A stretch of DNA of 64,000 nt from Collybiopsis luxurians FD-317 M1 (taxonomy: Eukaryota; Basidiomycota; Agaricomycetes; Agaricales; Omphalotaceae), in contig KN834751.1 in assembly GCA_000827265.1 (NCBI GenBank), positions 750,113-814,112 of the forward strand, given 5' to 3'. How positions within the stretch are numbered: the stretch's first letter is position 1; every line of letters begins with the position of its first letter. Position numbers and translations under genes: made by a program. The notes under the pieces are model-generated. The model did no database searches. It was not told where the DNA came from and saw only the letters and a program-made list of their open reading frames with translations. Below, in pieces: positions 1 to 8,288 of this stretch.

Positions 1-411
1 TCGGCTGGGCCCGCACTAAATGCGTACGTGAATACGTCCCTCGAAGAAACCTGGCACATTCCGCCGGTTCAGTATTCGTTTCGGGAGAAAGATCCTGTTA
101 CCGAAAGGCAATTTAAGGACGACGGAAGTCCGTATACACTGTCTGATTCACAGGAATATGAGAATGCAAGTCGCCTTTTGGACAAAGAAGGGTGCCAAGA
201 TGAGAGCTCGAGATCAAGGACTCTCTGCTATCTCATCTGATAAGGTGTCCGTGTTATCAGATAACTATTTTGAGGAATCTTCAACGCGGTCAGCTTCAAC
301 TACTCCCCTAGACCGGGTGAGGTTGGAGCCGAAGAAGCTTATAAGGCAATGGAATTTGAGACTCGTGTCTTCACTGCTCTTCAATCATCCACTGCTTCGG
401 TTTTTCTCTAG
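1..411 (+). other. Coding-like fragment upstream of the MFS gene, frames do not join
   Basis: Three successive stretches read like protein but lie in three different frames: 1-237 with the charged run KDPVTERQFKDD, about 200-315 ending near ASTTPLDR, and about 320-411 ending in STASVFL and a TAG at 409-411. No GT..AG intron of normal size joins them cleanly. It may be the 3' end of a gene that begins before the window, broken by indels or assembly errors, or a decayed gene. I do not recognise the protein. The next gene starts only about a dozen bases further on, which is unusually tight. Confidence 0.25.
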
Positions 412-423
412 TTGATTTTCGCT

Positions 424-2781
424 ATGGGGATGCCTGAAAATGAGCCTGAACTTCAAGCTCAGGGTTCATCTTATGCATCGCGCACCTCCGCTTCTGAAAG
501 TCAGGAAAAACGCTCCGAGAAATCGATCACCAGAAAAGAGTCGTCTGCATCTGACGCTGTTGCGGAACACGCAATTTTGGATGCCACGAAGCCCAAGTTA
601 CCGATAGGCTGGAGGATAACAATTCTTGTGCTGACATGTTTAGCTAGCTGTGGGTACCTGTCACCAAAAATTCTTTTCAATATGATCCTGACGATTTTTT
701 GAAGTTGGAAATCATTGGTCGAACGTACGTATTGAACTCGACTATTTGGTTGCCTGAAATTCAGCTCATCTTCGCTTCGATGCTCCAGGGCTTGATCGTG
801 TAAGTATTAAAGTTTGGTTGCTCGTTTGTTCTAATTTTTTCGCCTCAGTGCTCTCAAGACTACTATCATCAAGGAGGTACACATCAACAACTCTCAATTC
901 GCAACTCTGGTTGCGTGTACTAATCTTGTGAGTACCTCTTTACATGTCTATTCTCTAAGTCTAACCGTCTTTGCCCGGTCAAGGTAAACACCTTCCTTTG
1001 TATCATCCTTGGATTCTGCATCGACAAATGGGGTGGACCTCTCCTCGCTGTTATAATGGCCTCGTTCCACTTCAGTGGTAGTATCGTAATGGCTGGCAGC
1101 GCGACCAATAATTTCAACAATTATCCCCTCCTTATTGTTGGCAAGGTGCTAGCCGCAATCGGTGACGGATCTCTCGATAATGCTCAGCACAGAATTTTCT
1201 CCACATATTTTGCCAGAGGGGGAGGTTTTGCGTTTTCCATTGGTGCTATCTGGTTGGTACACGGTACTTGAGTGTGCTCTTCACGAACTCTGATTCTTCA
1301 ACTTATCAGGGGAGTGGCGAATCTTGCCCAGTTCACTGGCCAGTCTACCGCCAACATTATCGCCACCAATTTGGGAACTTATGCCTGGGCTTTATGGATC
1401 TCCGCCATTATCGCACTGTTCTCAGTCATCTGTGCTGTCGCCGTTTACTTTCTAGACTTGTGGCTTCTAAAGAAGTATCAAGTGACGGACCACACAGACG
1501 GAATGACGTTGAAGAGTAATGTAAGACGGGGAGTATTTAGCTTGAAAGCCGTAAGAGAGCTACCTGTTACTTTTTGGTAAGTTGCTTTAGCTTGACCCGA
1601 GTCAAGAAATTGACTCCGAGTTCACAGGGTCGTAGTCTTGTTTTCTATTTTTGAGAATGCGGGTGTACAGTCGTTCGTATCTATATCAACGTGAGTTGCT
1701 TTCCTACAACCGCGATTACCTTTTATATTAACTTTCAACCTTTCATTAGCCAATTTGCTCAACAGCGTCTCAAAAAGGGTGCTGTCATTGGCGGATGGGT
1801 GTCGAGCTTTTACCTACTTCTCCCAGCTTGCCTCACTCCCGTGCTAGGGATCGTTATCGATCTACACGGGCAGAGGGTGTCATTTCGTGCGTGAACTTTT
1901 GGAATGGTCTGGTACCTGGACTGAGAGTAACTTTGAAATCTAGTGCTCTTGTCAGCACTGATGTTCCTGGTATCGATGCTACTGCTGAAGTTTTCTCATT
2001 CAGTTCCCACTTTCGGTGTGTATCAGCTTTCTATTTTGATAATTACTCAACCTAGAAATGCATTTCTAGTCGCAGCATATGTCTTTTATGCCCTGGCACA
2101 GGTAAGTAGTCATCTCCAGGATCCCGTTGTTTTTGAGCAGTGTACCAAACTGTAAATCAGTGCGTGACGCCAGCACCACAAGTCGAAATTATTCGAAGTA
2201 TCATCGCGGATCCTCAATGGTTTGCGACTGCGTTTAGTATTAAGAGTATGTCGTCTTTCATGCCACGGAGTTCTTTGAGAGGCTCACAGTATCCTACAGA
2301 GTCTGTCGTCCAAGCGTCCATCGTCATCATTACTACCGCGGCTGGAAAGCTTCAAGACGATACGCCAAATGCATCTTTGGATCCTGCGGTCACTTTATGG
2401 CTGGTCTACGCATTCATCTGCACGGCAGTCTCTGGAATGCTTTGGATTGTAGCGAATTGGTATGGTAACCTGTTGCCTGCAGCAAGATTGAGCCAGGTGA
2501 AGCCAGCAAATTTGGGGGCGGAAGTGAAGAAGCTGCTAGAGAAGAGGGGACTCGAAAATCATCGAAAAGGTACGGATACCGAGTCAGAGGATGAGGAAAA
2601 GACGCTGTTGGAGTATGAAAAGTTGTTGAAGAGGGCTGAGCCCGGCAGTTTGATGAGTGGAAAGAGATGGATCTTCCTTGCTGCTTCTGCTGGGGTTATC
2701 GCGATTGGATGGATCATGTTTGGGCTAGGAGTCGAGTGGGGGGTTCATGGGAGTGTTATTGCGGGAACAACCGGAGAATAA
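424..2781 (+). CDS. Major facilitator superfamily transporter (intron-rich; possible frame break after TM1)
   Basis: The encoded protein is a membrane carrier with alternating hydrophobic helices and the typical MFS loop 'CIDKWGG' after the first transporter segments. Later recognisable pieces are GGGFAFSIGAIW, LAQFTGQSTANI, GGWVSSFYLLLPACLTPV and a C-terminal KLQDDTP segment before the last helices; it ends in a charged linker and a final TM. Introns I can place with matching phases are 800-848, 928-983, 1253-1309, 1577-1627, 1691-1749, 1887-1943, 2102-2160 and 2246-2299. The ATG at 424 gives a Ser-rich cytosolic N-terminus followed by TM1 (GWRITILVLTCLASCG). Between about 660 and 700 the frame of TM1 and that of the next exon do not connect through any splice pair I could find, so there is either an unrecognised intron, an indel or a recent pseudogene. 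Substrate is unknown; an MFSD1/FMP42-like relationship is only an impression. Confidence 0.6.
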
Positions 2782-3142
2782 GTAGCTCATTCAGAGTGAT
2801 ACATATGTTTTTCACCTTTGATACAAAGTTTCTGGGATATTCAAAAGGTTTCAGGTCACGGACTAGAAACGAGGAACAAGAAACTACGCTGAAAAAGTCG
2901 TTTGAGAAGGTCTTTGTACCAGATCTTTGTGGAAATCACGTAGGCGGGAAGCCTGCATTTCACCGAGTCGCAGTCGTGATGCAGGCTTCTCTTGCCTCAA
3001 CATAGCCTTAACAGCGACTACATAGGCCAATTTCGCACTCGGTAAATTTTAGCGCCGAGCAACAATTTTTCGCAAGTGTCCCGCCGTAAACTGTCTACAA
3101 TCAAATTCTTGATGTTTAGACTGTTTCCCGAGTACTCATTAA
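2782..3142. other. Intergenic, upstream of U6
   Basis: No protein-coding signal. It holds the 3' flank of the MFS gene and the 5' flank of the U6 gene. I saw no clear TATA box at the position expected for a Pol III type 3 promoter. Confidence 0.5.
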
Positions 3143-3266
3143 GTGTCCCCTTCGGGGTGACATACGAAAATATTGGAACGATACAGAGAAGATTAGCATG
3201 GCCCCTGCACAAGGATGACACGCTTTTCCAGAGTGGCAGTTCTACGGAACTCAATATTTATTTTTT
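3143..3266 (+). ncRNA. U6 spliceosomal snRNA
   Basis: The sequence carries the nearly invariant core of U6 RNA. It begins with a 5' stem-loop (GTGTCCCCTTCGGGGTGACA) and continues through GGAACGATACAGAGAAGATT. The ACAGAGA box that pairs with the 5' splice site is at 3183-3189 and the AGC catalytic triad at 3195-3197, followed by ATGGCCCCTGCACAAGGATG with its internal stem-loop region. It ends in a U-rich tract at about 3257-3266 that fits Pol III termination. No intron interrupts the catalytic core, unlike U6 genes of some other basidiomycetes. The RNA is the catalytic heart of the spliceosome, in keeping with the intron-rich genes around it. Confidence 0.95.
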
Positions 3267-3308
3267 CTTTTTTTGGCCCTGTCAGTCTGCAACATCTGTA
3301 CTTCCACT

Positions 3309-3376
3309 CCCTTGCACAAGTATGATACACTTTTTTAGAGTGGCAGTCGTACGGGACTCAATATGTATTTATTCTA
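3309..3376 (+). pseudogene. Decayed partial copy of the U6 3' half
   Basis: This stretch aligns without gaps to the 3' half of the U6 gene just upstream (from about 3211): CTTGCACAAGTATGATACAC against CCTGCACAAGGATGACACGC, then AGAGTGGCAGTCGTACGGGA against AGAGTGGCAGTTCTACGGAA. Most differences are transitions. The ACAGAGA/AGC half is absent, so it cannot act as U6. It looks like an old local duplication or 3'-truncated retrocopy. Confidence 0.75.
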
Positions 3377-4320
3377 TTTTCTTTTCTTTTCCCCAGCCCA
3401 AAAATCACTACTGTGAGCATACTTATAATACTCCAGAATCTGCCCGTGACTTACAGCTTTTCTTCGTAAGGGTGATAGTCGCCACTCGACATTTATTATT
3501 CTTTTGTTCTCGGATCGATACCGCCATTCTTTCACTGAGACTTCCATTTCTCTGAGTCTGTAGCACGCGCGCCACACCCCTGCTGTGGCCAGCATCACCT
3601 CGATACGCCAGTAGCTCGAGAGGGTTTTCAAATTTATCGTGGGCTATGCGCATATTTCGAAGCTAATTTTACTACTTATTACATTTCTTCGTATCACCGA
3701 ATCCCTATTCAAACTCGACCTTTTGGAATGCACCGTACCAGGGCCTTATACCCTGATTTCCGTACACTGCCTGTTCCGCTTGCATTCCGGGTGATGAAGG
3801 GCGCTGACTTCCAAGATCTCATCCTAAGCTGACTCCTGTGGTGAATTTCAGGGGCCAGCTGGCATTGAATTGATGCAAGAGCTCGGCCAGTACCTCAGAG
3901 TTCTCTCGTTGATTTCGATCTTCGCGATACCCTAAGTTATTCGATGAGTATAGATCTCAGTTCAGCTGGTTCTTGCTTCGAAGCAACCCCCAGCCGTCAA
4001 TCAGGTCCAACAAGAGAGAGAGAATAGAGAAAGGATGCCGTCATGTCAGGGATGAGCCGAATTGAACATGTTTTTTACACATGTCGTTTTCTTTTCTGTT
4101 TCCTCCTCACTTCGTGATGTCACAGACTTCGGAAAACCAGCGCGACCCGCCAGAGGCCAACGGATCCTTCACATCTCGTCCATTTTGTAACATGACGCGC
4201 ACAACAGAAGGACAGAAATCATTTATTGCCTCGTGGGCAACTACATTCTGAATTGAATTCAAGAGCTGTTAAGAGAAACCCATTCTTTCTGCATCAGCCA
4301 TTCGGTCTTTGTTTTCTACC
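3377..4320. other. Intergenic region, promoter side of the Arg/Ser-rich gene
   Basis: About 940 bases without a convincing gene. Around 3437-3495 there is a faint further resemblance to the U6 3' end, too weak to annotate. The remainder is AT-rich 5' flank of the gene starting at 4321. Confidence 0.4.
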
Positions 4321-5439
4321 ATGCCCAGAAACACACCAGAGAGAGAACTTGCTCGTCGTTTGTCGGATCACTCTTCATACCGCAGCCCCAGGCGTAGGAG
4401 TCGCTCCAGATCCCCGCCAGATTTTCAAGTTTGGGAGCGAGAAGCTGTCCGCACAACAGCTTTATCGAGAAGGGGGGAGGCGTCTTATCAAGGTATGCAC
4501 CCAGCCATTTGTGCTCTACTCTACCCTCACAGTACTGGATTTTAGTTCAAGAAACCCACCAACTCCAAACTTTCGGGGCAAGACGCAGGCAAAGAGATGA
4601 ATATGAGCGAGAGGAAGATCACGACAGCCAGAGTACCTATAGATCCGACAATGACGAAGGTCAGCTTGCTTATGCTGAGAATGAAAAATAGCTTGACTGA
4701 TCTTGCCGCTAGAATATGTGATGATGAGAGTGACGCAGCGGGAACAGCGAGATATCCTTCGGCGCCGAAAGGAGCAAGGTATGTCGTGGCTGTATAGTGT
4801 CTTCCGGCGCTTATTAGTCTTCTCAGACCGATATGAATCAAGGAGAAAACGACGTCGTATAGATGACTCTCCAGAGCCTACCCCACGTACAGAATTTTCG
4901 GGACCAAGTATATTCAGCCACGCCAGGGGATTCGATATCACAGGCGGTACTTTTGCCGCTGTAGGCAGAGATCAAATAATGAGTGCGTCGTTCTTCTATT
5001 TTCAATACTTCTCTCAATGGAAGGATGGTTGCCTAGCTGTTCGCGATCGTCGTTCCAGGGATCCCGACCCTCGCATTCGGTCAAATAATCCAAATAATCC
5101 TTACCGAGAAGGTGCGTTATAAAAAAGCATGCGCAATTCTCGGCGTCTTGACTGTGGCCAGTAGAAATGTCGCGAGATAGGGAGCCGCGATCTGGGGCTC
5201 CGGATTATCACCATTCGGAGGGTCGTCGAAGCGAAAATCGTGCCCGGAATGCGCGTTCGCCCCGAAGACGCAGACACAGCGGAAGCGATAATGCTAGGAG
5301 ATCCTCTGCTCAGACGACATATAGTGGAGCTAGTGTGGCTGCTTTTGCTTCTAATTTTTCGATCAGGGAATCGAAAACTATGCCGGGCTCTTTCTCTGCT
5401 GTGAATGGTGATCAGTTTGTCACCATCACCGATGAGTAA
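4321..5439 (+). CDS. Arg/Ser-rich protein with two GGTF/GDQ-like motifs, six exons, unknown function
   Basis: I do not recognise this gene. Six exons can be joined with perfect phase: 4321-4492, 4546-4659, 4713-4778, 4827-4982, 5037-5111 and 5165-5439, giving 285 residues. All five introns (48-54 bases) are phase 1. The protein is hydrophilic with basic RS-like runs (SPRRRSRSRSP near the N-terminus, SPRRRRHSGS near the C-terminus). It carries two related short motifs, FDITGGTFAAVGRDQ at the end of exon 4 and FSIRESKTMPGSFSAVNGDQ near the C-terminus. From memory, 'F.I.GG.F..V.GD' pieces recur at the N-termini of agaricomycete multidomain proteins, but here they stand in a small protein without another domain. 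The last exon is duplicated as a relic at 6885-7120. Splice structure is firm; function is open. Confidence 0.7.
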
Positions 5440-5589
5440 GCGGATAACTGACACGATAGGAAGCCCCAAGGCAATGGACTTTAGCTTATGCGTAATTATA
5501 GAGGACACTTCGATAAAACTGGATGGAATCTAGCCATCTCTACTGGTATCAAAAAGTTGTACGAATTCAAATTTTCCTTCTCAGAGTAT

Positions 5590-6309
5590 TCACATCGTCA
5601 GCATCCTTTGGAAGTTATTCGTAAAGCCTGTCAGTTGATTTCGAACCGTTTCGAACCTCGCTACGCCGCACGCCTCGCTTTCAATGTGATGCACAAGTCC
5701 GGAAATCAGCGAAAACTGTCTGCGACACTGAGGGCACCTAAACTCTTTCGAATCATGAGCTGGGGAACTTAGATGAGTGTTCAGCGAGTTCAAAGTGTTG
5801 AATGTCCTGTGACAGAGGTAGCATTCATAAGCTCTGCCGTTAAATGCATATTCCGAAGCGGCATAGGTGATAGTAGGAGGGGCGCTTCCACCAGTGATGC
5901 GACGGTTGATGGATATGGTAGGCATGAGGTCGAGCGACTGAACGGCACGAGTAACAGCGTGCCTGTCGATTCTAGAATGGCAGGCGCCAGACTCTATGTG
6001 TTGAGCGATGGCAGAAACCATCTTGAATGACTCTGAACAGAGCGGGCATCTGATATCGCGGGGACGATGGACTTGCGAATTCGAATGCTTCCGAAAATCA
6101 ACGTGAGTACCGTCCTTTTATCGAGGGCCAAAGGAATATACCTGGGCGAGAGCTTGAGAGCTACTAAAGTCTCTGGAACAAATGAAACACCAGTTGTGCC
6201 TCGATGACGCGGCGAGATGCTGGAAATAAGAAGCGGAATTTCTGAAGAAGCGATTGCAAGGTTGACAGAAGATTTCGTCCACGTCGGCTGATTGGCAGTA
6301 GTCCATATG
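5590..6309 (-). pseudogene. C2H2 zinc-finger protein, copy 1; first exon split by an insertion
   Basis: Two exons are intact: 6309-6142 and 6087-5590, joined by intron 6088-6141. They encode C2H2-type fingers (C..C spaced as CQPC, CFIC, CPLC, CYLC, CPQC with matching His pairs such as HLSSPAH), the conserved stretch HAVTRAVQSLDLMPTIS, and a C-terminus ending NNFQRMLTM. Compared with copy 2 at 7227-8174, the exon with the first fingers is missing here: its remnants lie on both sides of a TA-flanked insertion (to about 6380, and 6751-6813). The acceptor side of intron 1 also differs. Translation could restart at the ATG at 6306-6304, giving about 220 residues, so a shortened product is possible. 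The family is probably nucleic-acid binding; target unknown. Confidence 0.65.
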
Positions 6310-6382
6310 CTAAGAAGATCAATCAGTCCAACAAGGCTCAAGTACTGACGAGTACTCACATTGCCCTAAAGAAAATCTTGTA

Positions 6383-6748
6383 AGTGTGATGTACACAGTT
6401 GAACGCGAAACGGACGGCGAGTTGCGGGAAAGTCGAGGTGAAAGTTCCGCTGGGAGTCAGAGTGCTGTATATATGCGAAGGCTCGAACTGAGAGGCAGTG
6501 AAAGAAGGGTTTAAGATTCAGTCGCACCCACTTATATAATGCTTTGGCCGGCTGAATAGGAGCCATGTAGCATGTACCTATAAAATCAAAATATGATCGT
6601 AATTGTTTCTACCGGAGTAAAGAAATTAGCTAAGTAAATCCCCCAAGTAGACTATAAAGTCAAACTGACGGACATATCTAATTAGTAGGATGATCTGTCG
6701 TCTCCGAGGGAATACGCGTCGTCGACGCGTCAAAACAAACATCACACG
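6383..6748. mobile_element. MITE-like insertion with TA flanks (366 bp)
   Basis: The segment is bounded by TA dinucleotides (6381-6382 and 6749-6750) and has inverted ends: AGTGTGATGT at the left and ACATCACACG at the right, with weaker inverted similarity continuing inward (GTTGAACGCG against TTTTGACGCG). It has no coding capacity. It sits exactly where copy 1 of the zinc-finger gene departs from copy 2, and homology to copy 2 resumes after it. TA flanks and short inverted ends fit a non-autonomous Tc1/mariner-type element; the superfamily is inferred. Confidence 0.6.
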
Positions 6749-6884
6749 TAGAGACGTATGAAGCGGTCTTGTCTATCGCGATCATGCGCAGGGTGCTCTT
6801 TCTGAGGTGAATTAAGTAGCGTGGTATAAAATTCTGTATTATGTAGCATTACATTGTATGTAGACTACAATTAAGGTAAGGCTC

Positions 6885-7120
6885 AGATAGGGAGCGAGGG
6901 TCGTCGAAGCGAAATCAGAATGCACGTTCGCCCCGAGGACGCAGACACACCGACGGTCTGCCACCGATGATGCCAGGAGATCCTCCGCTCAGACGTCAAT
7001 CAGCGGAGCTAGTGTCTTCCAAATTTTCAATTAAGGAATCGAAAACTATGCCAGGCTCTTTCTCTACTGTGAATGGTGATCAGTTTGTCACCATCATCGA
7101 TAAGGAAGTGGATAACTGAC
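6885..7120 (+). pseudogene. Relic of the terminal exon of the Arg/Ser-rich GGTF-motif gene
   Basis: This aligns with exon 6 of the gene at 4321-5439 (GTCGTCGAAGCGAAA, CGTTCGCCCCGAGGACGCAG, ACTGTGAATGGTGATCAGTT), but small deletions, including a 7-base net loss near 6910-6925, break the frame. No upstream exons of the gene precede it in this copy, so it lacks a start and promoter. It is a by-product of the segmental duplication. Confidence 0.8.
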
Positions 7121-8143
7121 ACGACAGGTTAGCTCTGAGGCAATGGACTCTAGCTTATGTGTAATTATAGAGGACCGTCAAAAAAATCAAATTTCTGTAC
7201 AAACTCAAGATTTTCTTCCGATTTATTTACATCTTCAGCAGTCTCTGGAGGTTATTTGTAAGGTTCATCATTTCGTTTCGAATCGTTTCGAATCTCGCTA
7301 TGCCGCACGCCTCGCTTTCAATGTGATGCACAAGCCCGGAAATCTGCGAAAACTCTCTGCGACATTTAGGGCACCTGAACTCTTTCGAATCATGAGCTGG
7401 AGAGCTCAGATGAGTGTTCAGCGAGTTCAGAGTGTTGAATGCTCTGTGACAGAGGTAGCACTCATACGCTCTACCGTTGAATGCACGCTCCGAAGCGACA
7501 TAAGTGATAGTACGAACAGTGCTTCCACCGGTGATGCGACGGTTGATTGATATGGTGGGAATGAGATTGAGCGACTGAACAGCCCGAGTTACAGTGTGTC
7601 GGTTGATTTTGGAATGGCAGCCGCCAGATTCGATGTGTTGAGCAATAGCAGAAACCATCTTGAAAGACTCTGAACACAGCGGGCATGTGATATCGCGAGA
7701 ACGATGGACTTGAGAGTTAGAATGCTTCAGAGTCAAGATGAAGACCATCCTTTCAGGGGAGAATCAGATAAACATACCTGGGCGAGAGCTTGAGAGCTAC
7801 CAAAGTCTCTAGAGCAAACAAAACACCAGTTGTGCCTCGATGAGGCAGCGAGATGCTGAAGATAAGAAGCAGAATCGTTAAAAAGGCGGTTGCAAGGATG
7901 ACAAAAGGCTTCGTCCTTGTCAGCATCGTCCTCGTCGCTTGATCCGTAATAATCGTCTGAATCAAAATGCTCCTATCCATATGCTAAAAGAACGATCAGT
8001 TCGACAAAGACTCGACCAATACTGACGGGTACTCGCATTGTCTAACGCATTAAAATTCCCAAAGAGAATCTGACAGTCCTCGCAGTAAGGATGGTCTTGT
8101 CTATCGCGACAATGCGCGTGAAGTGCGCTTTCTGAGGTGAATT
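6885..8143. repeat. Tandem segmental duplication, unit 2
   Basis: Collinear with unit 1 (5175-6813), starting about 70 bases beyond its end. It repeats the terminal exon of the Arg/Ser-rich gene in decayed form and an intact zinc-finger gene. The first part has lost about 33 bases just after AGATAGGGAG and carries further small deletions. Confidence 0.85.
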
Positions 8144-8174
8144 CACGGTGATTACACCTGCGGCAGTAACGCAT
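7227..8174 (-). CDS. C2H2 zinc-finger protein, copy 2 (intact)
   Basis: Three exons, 8174-8037, 7972-7778 and 7724-7227, give 276 residues starting MRYCRRCNHREF; an in-frame ATG at 8192 would add six. C2H2-like pairs occur along the length: CRRC, CEDC, CHPC, CFVC, CPLC, CYLC, CPKC, each followed by spaced His residues. The middle contains an acidic linker (SSDEDDADKDE). This arrangement is typical of a large basidiomycete family of multi-finger proteins of unknown role, probably nuclear. Intron 1 needs a GC donor (AAT|GCGAGT); the equivalent place in copy 1 reads AAT|GTGAGT. With the acceptor ATAG at 7976-7973 the frame is open throughout. The gene converges on the terminal-exon relic at 6885-7120. 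Confidence 0.85.
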
Positions 8175-8288
8175 CTTGGACGTCGAGGTCAAAGAGACAA
8201 CACGTTTTTTAAAGTTTCTATATTAGCAATACGTTATGTTAAACTTTAAATGTGTGCTACAAGGTAGTACCAATAAGTATTTATTATA

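Larger units (their letters stand above)
5175..6813. repeat. Tandem segmental duplication, unit 1
   Basis: From AGATAGGGAG at 5175 to TCTGAGGTGAATT at 6813 this segment is collinear with unit 2 (6885-8143). It contains the last exon of the Arg/Ser-rich gene (+ strand) and a C2H2 zinc-finger gene (- strand) in convergent order. It is longer than unit 2 mainly because of the insertion at 6383-6748. Homologous landmarks include AAGGCAATGGACT near 5469 and near 7138, and the identical length (498 bases) of the last zinc-finger exon in both units. Confidence 0.85.

Noticed and set aside
3437..3495. Possible third U6 copy
   Set aside because: Only short, gapped similarity to the decayed second copy; could be chance in T-rich DNA.
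3076..3555. 159-codon plus-strand frame
   Set aside because: It runs through the U6 gene and its decayed copy; the protein sequence has no protein-like pattern.
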